Assembly (NCBI GenBank): GCA_937930275.1
Contig: CALGLM010000507.1
Span: forward strand, 1 to 8,197
DNA from: an uncultured Ignavibacteria bacterium
Lineage (GTDB): Bacteria; Bacteroidota; Ignavibacteria; Ignavibacteriales; Melioribacteraceae
Length of the DNA: 8,197 nt
Direction of reading: 5' to 3'
Shown one piece after another: positions 1 through 7,857 of the stretch (positions are counted from its first letter, which is position 1; the number at the start of each line of letters is the position of its first letter). The notes below the pieces were generated by a model. That model made no database searches. It saw only the letters and a program-made list of their open reading frames with translations, and had not been told where the DNA came from. The translations under genes were made by a program, and so were the position numbers.

Positions 1-47
1 GACCACCGAGATCTACACTCTTTCCCTACACGACGCTCTTCCGATCT
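1..47 (+). other. Illumina TruSeq universal (P5) adapter remnant, not genomic
   Basis: These bases are identical to the last 47 of the 58-base TruSeq universal adapter, lacking only its first 11 bases, and end in the diagnostic CTCTTCCGATCT just before the insert begins. The orientation is that of a real library molecule, with the adapter 5' of the insert, so this is untrimmed adapter at a contig end. The smc reading frame happens to stay open through it on the minus strand, so automatic annotation would add about 15 false residues to that protein. I recognised the adapter from memory of the published sequence. Confidence 0.98.
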
Positions 48-2879
48 AATTTCATTCATCTTAACATCAATACCGTGAATTCCGTCACCGCAAATCTGTC
101 TTCTACTTCGTAATTTTGATAACTGTTGTTCAAATTTAGACGACTCTTGTTTTATTGTTCCAAGTTCGGCTTCAATTTTCTTTTCTTCGTTAACAAGTAG
201 TTGTCTATCATAACTTATCTGTTCAAGGTCTGCTTCTTTTTCTTCAATAATATAATTATTGCTTATTATCTCTTCTTTTGCGTTTTCAATATCTTTTTTA
301 CGTCTTTCTATTGTTGCCGATATATTTCTTTCGGTATCTTGACCTCTTTTAATATCATTTCGTAAGTTAATTATTTTGCCTTTGTTTCGCTCTAACTCAA
401 TCATCTGTTGGTTATATTCCGAAACAGTTTTGGAATAATCTTCTTCTAAAGTTTTTGTTTCTTGTTCTTGTTTTATAATTGCGTCTTTTATTAAATTTTT
501 ATTCTCACGCAATTCATTTAATTGTTTTTCTTCTTCCTCAATTTGCTGCTCAATAAAATTAGCTTCTTTTACGCCTTCATTTATTTGTTTATAAGCTTTT
601 TCTATTTCTTCTTCGTTTTTATTCTTTTCAAACTCAAATTTTGCAATCTGTTTATCAAGGGTATTAATATCATTTTCCAGCATTTTACCCTGTTCGCTAA
701 TCGCTTTCAAATCAATTGCGGAAATATAGGACTCAGTCTCAACAATTTTTTCTTTTATACTTTCAATTTTTTCATTAATAGTCGGAAATTCATTCCTTAA
801 ATTTTCAAGCAGTAATTTTCTTCCGAATAACGAATCATCCACATTTGCCAATCCGCCTGCTTCAACAATGCCGTTTGTAAATATTATATCCCCTTGCGGA
901 GTGGCAAAATTAAACGAAGGATATTTCTGATTTAGCTTAACAGCCGTTTCAAGCGAATTTACCAATGCTGTATTGTTTAACACCTTAATAAAATAGGGCT
1001 TCCACTTTTCTTCGGTTTGAATATAATTATATGTCCAACCTATAAAACCTTCTTCTGCTTCAATCCTTTTTATTCTTCTTTTTATCCTATATCCGTCTAT
1101 TGAATCAAACACGGTTTTCTTTTTTGTAATCGGTCTATTTAATAAATAAAAAGACGCTTTACCTAAATTGTTTCCGCGCAAAAATTCAACTGCATTGTTT
1201 AACTCGTTTAAATTTTCTACAAGCAAATTATTAAGAACAAATTTTAACGAGGCTTCTAACGCAGGACGATATTCTTCATCCGTATTACCTACATCGGCAA
1301 ACAAAGTAATATCTTTTTGTGTCCAAGTTTTAGTTTCAATTAAAAGTTTAACTCCTTTGGAAACACCTTCCAAATTAGTTATTAACGCACTTATAAATTC
1401 AATTTTATCATTTAATGCATTTAAACTGCTTCTTAAATCAACTTCTTTTGTTTTTTGCTCATTAAGCTGCTTCTCTAAATCGTCTTTCAATTTAGTCTGC
1501 TCGGCATAAAACATTTCTGACTGGTGTAATCTTTCTAATGTTTTAATTTTTGATTGCTCAAGCTCTTCTATATAGCTAACCGTTTTAGCCATATTAGTGG
1601 TAATAGCGTTAATACTCTGATTTAATTTATCAATTGTATTATTTGCCTTATTAAGTTGATTTTTTAAATTGCTTAATTTATTTTCGTTCGAGCTAATTGA
1701 TTTTTCAATTGCAATTAACTTTGCTGATTCATCTTTTGTGCTTGATTTATAAACATCAAGTTTACTTTTTTTATCTGCAACTATTTGCTTAAAATCTTCA
1801 ATTTCTTTTTCTTTTAATAAAATTGTTTTTTCCAAATTTGCAAGTAGTTGTATATTGTCGTCAATGGTAAATTGAGTATTTTCTAATTGTATTTCGTACT
1901 CGGCAACCTCTTCGGCATATTTTTGGCTGTTTCTTTCCTGCGATTTTATTCTTTCGCTTGCAATAGATACGGCATTTTGAACCGAGTGCATTTTTTCGGT
2001 TTCGGCAGATATTTTTTGTTGAACACTACGTAATTTACGTTCAATCTCTAATATCATATCCCTATATTTTACCAAATCCAATTCAATGGTTTGAACTTCG
2101 CCGTCAATTAATTCTTTTTCTGTCAATAGCTCGTTTCTTTTGTCAACAAATTCGGTCATCTGTTTAACAAAAACAGAAAATTCGCGCTCGGCTAAATCAA
2201 TCTCTTTTTCTCTTAGTACCGATTGAATTTGGTTATACTGGTCCGCCTTTTTTGCTTGTCTTTCCAAGGATTTAACGTTTTTATCCACTTCCGCTACAAT
2301 ATCGTTAACACGTGTTAAATCACCCTTAACTTCTTCAAGCTTTTTTAATGCTAATCGTCTTCTTAATTTATATTTATTTACGCCTGCTGCTTCTTCAAAC
2401 ATTTTTCGGCGTTCATCAGTCCTATTACTTAATATCGTTTCAATCATTTTTAATTCAATAACGGAATATGCATTTGTACCCATCCCGGTATCCATAAAAA
2501 GATTTGTTATATCTTTTAAACGACATATATTTTTATTAAGCAAATATTCGCTTTCGCCCGAGCGGAATATTCTTCGAGTTATAGTTACTTCGTTATATTC
2601 GGTTGGTAGTGCATTGTTATCATTAACCATTGTAATCGATACTTCTGCCATGCCCATCGGCTTTTTGTTTCTTGTACCGTTAAATATAACGTTTTCCATT
2701 TTATCGCTACGTAACGTACTACTTTTTTGTTCACCCAATGCCCATCTAATTGCATCCACAATATTAGTTTTACCGCAACCGTTAGGTCCAACAATACCCG
2801 TAATTCCCTTTGTAAAATTTACGACTGTTTTATTTGCAAACGATTTAAAACCGAATATTTCTAATTTGGATAAATACAA
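48..2879 (-). CDS. smc: Chromosome segregation ATPase SMC, 3' end missing
   Basis: This is the N-terminal 944 codons of the SMC subunit of the bacterial condensin-like SMC-ScpAB complex, which organises and segregates the chromosome in the cytoplasm. The protein begins MYLSKLEIFGFKSFANKT, the canonical SMC start. Walker A GPNGCGKT is at residues 31-38, followed by DAIRWALGEQ (42-51) and the R-loop Arg57. YSVIELKM (138-145) lies at the Q-loop and FEEAAGVNKYK at 161-171. A long Glu/Lys-rich coiled coil runs from about 172 to 500. The hinge spans about 505-685 (GVSKGVKLL at its start, VEAGG near its end), and a returning coil continues to residue 944. Full-length SMCs have about 1,180 residues, so the C-terminal head with the ABC signature and Walker B is absent because the contig ends in adapter. 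The start is TTG at 2877-2879, with AAGGA six bases upstream and an in-frame stop just before. No ATG fits the conserved N-terminus. The gene lies 16 bases after the GH2-like gene, so it is probably co-transcribed. Confidence 0.97.
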
Positions 2880-2885
2880 CTGTAA

Positions 2886-2890
2886 TCCTT
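2886..2890 (-). promoter_or_regulatory. Shine-Dalgarno site for the TTG start of smc
   Basis: On the minus strand the five bases AAGGA lie six bases upstream of the TTG at 2877-2879, inside the 16-base gap after the GH2-like stop codon. An in-frame TAA overlaps its first bases, so no start further upstream is possible. This is the only convincing ribosome-binding site in the window. The other starts have none, which suggests it compensates for the weak initiator codon. Confidence 0.7.
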
Positions 2891-2895
2891 AATAA

Positions 2896-5487
2896 TTATA
2901 ACAAAGCAAACTGACTAACGGATATTTTTATATAATCAATAGCCGCATTACTTATTTGTAAATAAATAAGCAAAGAACTAATTATAATCGCAATTACAAA
3001 AATACTCCATGCATAAACGTTAACCGGTTTTGCATCAAAAATAACGTATATACCTTTAATTAATCTTTGTATTAACCATAATGCAAACGAAGCTAAAATA
3101 ATATATACTAAAATATTTGCAACATTCATACTAATAATTTTATATAAAACTAACTCAACCGGCAATAGAAGCACTAAAGGTAAAAACGACCAAATAACCA
3201 CGTAATATACATTGGTTAAAAAGACTCGTATTTTTGCAAAAAACGCACACCATTTTATTATAACCGTAAATGCCAAAAACAAAAAAGCCGAAAAGAAAAA
3301 TAAATAAATAAAGCTGGGTACCGGATTCCATGCCAAATATGAAACGGTCGAGGATATCCAAATTACTCCCAAACCGTTAACAACTTTTTCCAATAAAATA
3401 TTTCCGCGCAACGAATAAAGCAAATTAGTAAGCAATAACGAGTGCGTAGCAGAAAGTATTATTAATAAAATATTTGCATGCCACCCCGATAAAAGCCTGT
3501 GGTCTCTAATATCTGCAAAAAAGTTGTACGGTCTTACTAAAGCTCGTGTTGCATCTTCTCTAAACTTTCTTCTCGTATTAATAAACAGTGCCATAATAAC
3601 CGAAATTATAATACTGCTTATAATAAAAAAGAAAGGAGTATCATCTAATTTTTTACCGATAGGAATAGTAACTTTTTCGCTATCAAATAATTTTGATTTT
3701 AATACTTTATAACTCAATCTGTTAACGTTTCTATCAATTCCTACTATACCGATTCTATAAATATTGTTTTCGTCATAGCCGGCGTAAAAACCCGAAAGTG
3801 CTCCTGTATAATCGAAAGCGGAGTTTATAAACAAATTATCAATATCATTGTTTTTAGCAAAATCTAAAAGCTCTTGGAAAAAATTTGCTTGAGCTTCTAA
3901 TGAAAAAGGGGTCAAATAACCGTTGCTGCTACCTACAAATGTGGGATAAGTTACTTCGCTTATAAATAATTTGGAAGCACCAATTTCTTTTGCTGCAATT
4001 GAATATTGTTCAAACTTTTCGCTAACGTTCTTGGAATATAGTTCTACTCCGTATAAGTCTAATCCGTTTATTTTTGTTGTAGGAAAACTTACAAAAGAGG
4101 CATAACTGTATTTCCCTGATTTGCTGTTTATTATAGTCGCAAGTCTTGAAATAAAGCTTGCCGCAATTTCGTCATCCGGTAAAAACGAACTGCCTATACC
4201 TATAGCGGCAACGGCAGAGTATTTTGCAAAATTATTTATGTATAGGTTTAAATTTTCTTCGGTAAATGATTTAAAGTTCGGTTCGTTTAACAAATCTTCG
4301 GGAATGGAGTTTATCGGTACTTCAATAAATGCAAGCAGTCCTAATTTTTCGCACATATACAACGCATACGGATGAGGAATTTCTCTTGCAAACCTAACTA
4401 CATTAAAGCCCATATCCTTAATTATTTTTAAGTCGCGTTCAATGCCGTATAAACTTATTAAATTGGCTTTGCTATAGGTATTAGTATAATATGTGGTTCC
4501 GCGTAAAACTTGATTTGAATTATTTAGAGTTATTTTGTTATTATCAAATTTTAACGAATAAAACGATATTAAATTTCTTGTTCTATCTAACAGAATATCG
4601 TCATAATACAACTTTATATCATAAATGTAGTTTTCGGGATTGTTAAAACTCCATAATTTTGGATTTGCCACATCTACATAAATTTCTGAAGTCGTAATAT
4701 CAGAGTTAGATATATTAAAGTTGCCTCTGTAACTTGCTATTTGCGAACGGTCTTTACTATTTATAACAGAAATATCATATGTAAAAGAATTTGGATAAAG
4801 TGATTTAAAATCTCTGCTTTTATCTTTTGTCCTTTTTTTATCAACATTAATAGTAAATTTTATTTTCCCTCTGTTTAAATCATTTGATAATGTATATTGA
4901 GCTTTTACATCCGTAATATTTACTAATGAAGTTAACTTAATATATACACTTCTTGAAATACCGCCGAGTTGTTTAGGAAATAAAAATCTGCTTTTAACCG
5001 GAATTGTATTTTCTGCATCCAGCACATTAGATACTTTTACAATAATTTTATTTGAAGACGAATATTTTAATAAATCTTTTGCCAAATCAATATAAAACGG
5101 ATACTCACCGCCTATTGTTTTGTTAACCAAAACATTATTAACAAATATTTCTGCCGAGTGGCTTATGCCGTTAAAACATAACCTAATATTATTATTTTCT
5201 ATTTGTTCTTTTGTAAGCCTAAAACTTCTTTCAAAATGCAGAACATCTTCACCTTCAAACACAGCTGGCACTTTTATACCGTTAACCCTATCACCGCTTT
5301 TATCGATATATATAGACCAATTTTCGCTTAAATCTATAGTTTTATTTGGTCTATTAATATTTAGATAAATTGAATCTGCAGAGGTTAAGTAATCTCTGTC
5401 CGCTTCTTTTACTTTTAGTTGAGCTTTTAAATAAGCGCTTCCGAAAACAATAAACAAACAAACTGTAAATAATATATTTCTTTTCAT
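2896..5487 (-). CDS. Glycoside hydrolase family 2-like protein with C-terminal polytopic membrane domain, probably catalytically impaired
   Basis: This 863-residue protein has three parts. A signal peptide occupies residues 1 to about 22. The periplasmic part follows the GH2 order. A sugar-binding jelly roll spans about 50-188, with FNGISHSAEIFVNN at 105-118 and GGISRSVYI at 175-183. An immunoglobulin-like sandwich spans about 190-310. A TIM barrel spans about 312-600, with QVLRGTTYYTN at 326-336, a GFNVVR strand at 360-365, and CEKLGLLAFIEVP at 379-391. The third part is a membrane domain: one helix near 617-637, then about six more between 671 and 843, which I cannot assign to a family. In active GH2 enzymes the acid/base is the Glu of an Asn-Glu pair. 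Here the equivalent segment reads AIGIGSSF, with Ser433-Ser434 in its place. The nucleophile position appears kept as Glu511 in FISEVTYP. It is therefore probably a binding or sensing protein rather than a hydrolase; activity using Asp438, Asp439 or Glu440 cannot be excluded. It is preceded by the CBM9-like gene (97 bases) and followed by smc (16 bases). Confidence 0.85.
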   Translation of the reverse strand: MKRNILFTVCLFIVFGSAYLKAQLKVKEADRDYLTSADSIYLNINRPNKTIDLSENWSIYIDKSGDRVNGIKVPAVFEGEDVLHFERSFRLTKEQIENNNIRLCFNGISHSAEIFVNNVLVNKTIGGEYPFYIDLAKDLLKYSSSNKIIVKVSNVLDAENTIPVKSRFLFPKQLGGISRSVYIKLTSLVNITDVKAQYTLSNDLNRGKIKFTINVDKKRTKDKSRDFKSLYPNSFTYDISVINSKDRSQIASYRGNFNISNSDITTSEIYVDVANPKLWSFNNPENYIYDIKLYYDDILLDRTRNLISFYSLKFDNNKITLNNSNQVLRGTTYYTNTYSKANLISLYGIERDLKIIKDMGFNVVRFAREIPHPYALYMCEKLGLLAFIEVPINSIPEDLLNEPNFKSFTEENLNLYINNFAKYSAVAAIGIGSSFLPDDEIAASFISRLATIINSKSGKYSYASFVSFPTTKINGLDLYGVELYSKNVSEKFEQYSIAAKEIGASKLFISEVTYPTFVGSSNGYLTPFSLEAQANFFQELLDFAKNNDIDNLFINSAFDYTGALSGFYAGYDENNIYRIGIVGIDRNVNRLSYKVLKSKLFDSEKVTIPIGKKLDDTPFFFIISSIIISVIMALFINTRRKFREDATRALVRPYNFFADIRDHRLLSGWHANILLIILSATHSLLLTNLLYSLRGNILLEKVVNGLGVIWISSTVSYLAWNPVPSFIYLFFFSAFLFLAFTVIIKWCAFFAKIRVFLTNVYYVVIWSFLPLVLLLPVELVLYKIISMNVANILVYIILASFALWLIQRLIKGIYVIFDAKPVNVYAWSIFVIAIIISSLLIYLQISNAAIDYIKISVSQFALL

Positions 5488-5550
5488 AAGTTCGGCAAAT
5501 TAAAAAAATTTAAACATTTAAAATACAAAATAAAAGGAGTTAAATCAATG

Positions 5551-5570
5551 TAATAAGAGAAGCCTTATTA
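5551..5570 (-). other. Weak AT-rich hairpin downstream of the CBM9-like gene
   Basis: A perfect 7-bp inverted repeat (TAATAAG and CTTATTA) with a 6-base loop lies 14 bases after the CBM9-like stop codon, in the 97-base gap before the GH2-like gene. It contains only one G-C pair per arm and no T-run follows directly on the minus strand, so it is a poor terminator candidate. It could mark an mRNA processing or attenuation point between the genes, or be chance in AT-rich DNA. Confidence 0.25.
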
Positions 5571-5584
5571 TAAGATATCGTGTA

Positions 5585-6250
5585 TTAAAATAATAGCCTT
5601 CCGAAATACTCGGGTAAATGGAAGTTTGGTTCGCTATATTCAACTTTATTCCACGTAAGCCAATGGGGAGTAGAAGACATATCGGCACATTTGTAAAAAT
5701 TACCCCTCCACTCCTTTAAATTATTACCTATTTTTTTACCTAAATACTTTTCGATTAAAGTAAAAGGAATTTTATATTGCACTGCCCATTCGGTAGTTTC
5801 TTTTATTTCTTCATCAATTAACTTATCTTTAAAAGTTGCGGATACATTTAATTGTTTTATCTCATCCGTGCTAATTCTTGTGGATTTATGCAGTTTATTT
5901 AATCTATAGCCGAATAATACTTTGCCGCTGCAGTTTACTTCCAAATTAAAATACGAGTCGTTATTTTCTTTATCCGGTGCAAAAAAGAACTCAACACAAC
6001 TATCTTCAAAAACAGGATCAAAATGATTAACTGCCACCGAACGTATATTTTTATCCGTTACCTTAAAAAGAACATAAATAAAATTGTAATCATATCTTAA
6101 TTTTACGTAAACGTTAGGAAAATGCTCTGGATATTTACCCATATAATTTTTTAAAACAATCGGCTCTGTATCTTTCCAAACCTCTTTTTCGCAATTAAGG
6201 TCTATATCAATCGGATATTCGGTAAATTTTACATTATAGATTTCATTCAT
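5585..6250 (-). CDS. Carbohydrate-binding family 9-like protein, no signal peptide
   Basis: This is a 221-residue single-domain protein resembling the family 9-like carbohydrate-binding (DOMON-related) beta-sandwich proteins. Visible landmarks are an early IDIDLNCEKEVWKD segment (14-27), a central DSCVEFFFAP strand (83-92) followed by YFNLEVNCSGK (100-110), WRGNFYKCAD (181-190), HWLTW (196-200), and the characteristic C-terminal PNFHLPEYFGRLLF (208-221). The last three blocks are typical of this group. There is no signal peptide or membrane segment, so as annotated it is cytoplasmic, although relatives are often secreted or attached to enzymes. The start is ATG eight bases after the channel gene's stop codon, without a Shine-Dalgarno site. 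The next possible start upstream would overlap the channel gene. The tight spacing indicates co-transcription. The ligand cannot be told from sequence, and a carbohydrate-related role is inferred from family and from the GH2-like neighbour. Confidence 0.8.
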   Translation of the reverse strand: MNEIYNVKFTEYPIDIDLNCEKEVWKDTEPIVLKNYMGKYPEHFPNVYVKLRYDYNFIYVLFKVTDKNIRSVAVNHFDPVFEDSCVEFFFAPDKENNDSYFNLEVNCSGKVLFGYRLNKLHKSTRISTDEIKQLNVSATFKDKLIDEEIKETTEWAVQYKIPFTLIEKYLGKKIGNNLKEWRGNFYKCADMSSTPHWLTWNKVEYSEPNFHLPEYFGRLLF

Positions 6251-6258
6251 TTCAATTT

Positions 6259-7692
6259 TTAATGCATATGTAAAAAATCTTTTATTTTATTTAACATATA
6301 AGTCGAAAGATTTTCTTTTTTATTATGCAATTCCTCTAATTTTAGTAAGTTAGCCCTCTGTCTTTCCGTTACTACTTCCGCAATTTCGTTTAATACTTCC
6401 GGTCTTGCTTTAATTATTTTTTCAATATTTTCTTTTCCTATTTCATATGCTATTGATTCGCATTCGGCTTTTATTGTGGCAGTACGTTTTTCACCCGTTA
6501 ATAACGACATTTCACCAAAAAATGTACCCGGAGAAATAAGTCCTACTCTTATTTCTTTTTCTTGTTCGGTTACATTTGCACTAAGTAATCCTTCAGATAG
6601 AATAAACATTGTGCTACCGGGTTCACCCTGTTTAATTAAAATTTCTCCTTCTTTTACTTTACGTATTGCCGTTCCCGAAGCAAGCAATAAAAGCTCGTTG
6701 TTATTTAAGGCGCCAAATAAAACAATGTTTTTTAATCCTTTAATTATTTTATTTATTAAATTGTGTTCTCCTTCGCAATAAAACTCAAAAATACCGTTGT
6801 TAAGTAAAATACCTGCAGCTGCAAATTGCGATACAATATTTGTATAAATTGCATCTTTTACTGCGGAAGGTACTGCATCTTTAAATGGTTTTATATAAAA
6901 CGTTAAAGTATATTCAATCCCTTTTTCACCTATATTGTTTATTGTAACAACAGCATTTTTATATTTATCGATAGGATTGTTTAGAAAGTATTGTTTTTCA
7001 CAAGCAGTTAAAATTCTCTTTACTTGTTCTATAGGTACCGAAGGATGAACCGCAATGCAAATCTTAAATTCATTTTTCACGTCTAATGAATCGTAATTTA
7101 CCACTATCGATTCATTTTTTAAGTCATTTGGAATAAATGCAACCCCGTTATCCGGCGTTTGTAAAATAATCTCTTTTCGTGTAAAATCTAATACTTTTCC
7201 CGTTACTTTTACACCGTTTTTTGAGTTTATAAGTTCAATCCAATCGCCCAAATTATAAGAACCTTCAAAATTTAATCTGTTTGTGCCAAATAAGTCGGTT
7301 ATTTTATCGTAAAATAAAACTCCGCCAACAAAAAACAATAGTAAAATAATAAACCAATATGTTTCCGGAATTATGAATGTAAGAACACCAAACATTATTA
7401 AGGCTAAAGCAAAAGTGTACATTAACATCGAAAAAACACGATAAAGCAGCTTTGCAAGGGCATTTTTGCCCGGTTGTTTTAATAAATTAGACCAAAAAAA
7501 GACCATGCTCAATTTGTTAATTAAATACGCCGCACTAAGCCAAAACGATATATTAATCAAATAAATTATTATATTTTTGGTGGATAGTGTGTTTGACGGG
7601 TCTTTTTCAAACACGTTAAACATTATTAAAACCAATGTAGTTAAAAAGATAACAGCCGGTACAATTACAAGGGTTATTTTAATTTTTCGCAT
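6259..7692 (-). CDS. MscS-family channel with C-terminal cyclic-nucleotide-binding domain (bCNG type)
   Basis: This 477-residue inner-membrane protein has four predicted membrane helices, at about 7-27, 40-60, 82-106 and 110-127. They are followed by an MscS-type beta domain (about 140-200, with NLGDWIEL at 147-154 and the conserved AFIPNDL at 185-191) and an alpha/beta vestibule (about 205-305). A cyclic-nucleotide-binding domain follows at about 322-440, and a charged helical tail ends the protein. The phosphate-binding cassette is intact: FFGEMSLL at 391-398 gives ribose-binding Glu394, and KRTA at 402-405 gives phosphate-binding Arg403. This matches the bacterial cyclic-nucleotide-gated branch of the MscS superfamily, in which the ligand rather than membrane tension is thought to gate the pore. 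The pore helix lacks the Ala/Gly knob pattern of E. coli MscS and has only a GG at 123-124. The gene is first of a four-gene cluster and has no clear Shine-Dalgarno site. cAMP is the likeliest ligand; the Thr after the Arg would also allow cGMP. Confidence 0.92.
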   Translation of the reverse strand: MRKIKITLVIVPAVIFLTTLVLIMFNVFEKDPSNTLSTKNIIIYLINISFWLSAAYLINKLSMVFFWSNLLKQPGKNALAKLLYRVFSMLMYTFALALIMFGVLTFIIPETYWFIILLLFFVGGVLFYDKITDLFGTNRLNFEGSYNLGDWIELINSKNGVKVTGKVLDFTRKEIILQTPDNGVAFIPNDLKNESIVVNYDSLDVKNEFKICIAVHPSVPIEQVKRILTACEKQYFLNNPIDKYKNAVVTINNIGEKGIEYTLTFYIKPFKDAVPSAVKDAIYTNIVSQFAAAGILLNNGIFEFYCEGEHNLINKIIKGLKNIVLFGALNNNELLLLASGTAIRKVKEGEILIKQGEPGSTMFILSEGLLSANVTEQEKEIRVGLISPGTFFGEMSLLTGEKRTATIKAECESIAYEIGKENIEKIIKARPEVLNEIAEVVTERQRANLLKLEELHNKKENLSTYMLNKIKDFLHMH

Positions 7693-7716
7693 ATATCGTC
7701 TCTTATTTTACTATTG

Positions 7717-7724
7717 CAAAGTTA
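7717..7724 (-). promoter_or_regulatory. Possible Bacteroidota-type -7 promoter element
   Basis: On the minus strand TAACTTTG matches the Bacteroidota sigma-factor -7 consensus TAnnTTTG. It lies 24 bases upstream of the channel gene's ATG, giving a leader of roughly 15-20 bases. The -33 partner is weak: ATTG at a spacing of 20 bases, or TTTG at only 13. The position is right for the promoter of the four-gene cluster, but one short match in AT-rich DNA is modest evidence. Confidence 0.4.
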
Positions 7725-7857
7725 ATAAAATTAATACCAAATCTCAATTTAGATAATTTTATTTGACCACTAAAAACCAAATAAAAAATTTATTAAGTTA
7801 AATAATAATTATAATCTTTTAGAATTTATTTATATTTTTCTATATTAGACGAATTAA
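7725..7857. other. AT-rich intergenic spacer without a recognised gene
   Basis: This stretch lies between the terminator of the secreted-protein gene and the putative promoter of the channel gene. It is almost all A and T, and has no open frame of useful length on either strand. I see no tRNA-like or riboswitch-like structure. It may carry upstream promoter elements or a regulator site for the cluster, but none is identifiable by eye. Confidence 0.5.

Noticed and set aside
522..800. Open frame of 92 codons on the plus strand
   Set aside because: It lies opposite the SMC coiled coil. The Phe/Leu-rich translation is the reverse complement of Lys/Glu-rich coding, a typical antisense shadow.
1168..1509. 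Open frame of 113 codons on the plus strand
   Set aside because: It is antisense to the SMC hinge region and has no domain or ribosome-binding site.
48..2879. CRISPR array, transposon, tRNA or phage genes
   Set aside because: I saw no regularly spaced repeats, terminal inverted repeats or integrase/transposase coding, here or elsewhere in the window, and no cloverleaf-like RNA in the gaps.
2585..2892. Overlapping open frames on both strands at the smc start
   Set aside because: Both are out of frame with the well-conserved SMC ATPase head, which accounts for this DNA.
3155..3712. Short open frames on both strands within the GH2-like membrane domain
   Set aside because: Their hydrophobic translations arise from other frames of membrane-helix codons. 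The long frame is continuous and recognisable.
4121..5368. Two plus-strand open frames of 82-84 codons
   Set aside because: They are antisense to the GH2-like sugar-binding and barrel domains, with no independent support.
5551..5570. Hairpin considered as a terminator between the CBM9-like and GH2-like genes
   Set aside because: The stem is short and AT-rich and no T-run follows it on the minus strand, so termination is not supported.
6476..6781. Plus-strand open frame of 101 codons
   Set aside because: It is antisense to the cyclic-nucleotide-binding domain, whose motifs are intact on the minus strand.
7801..7830. TATAAT-like hexamer on the minus strand as a classical promoter
   Set aside because: The region is almost pure A and T, there is no -35 partner, and the site lies over 100 bases from the start codon.
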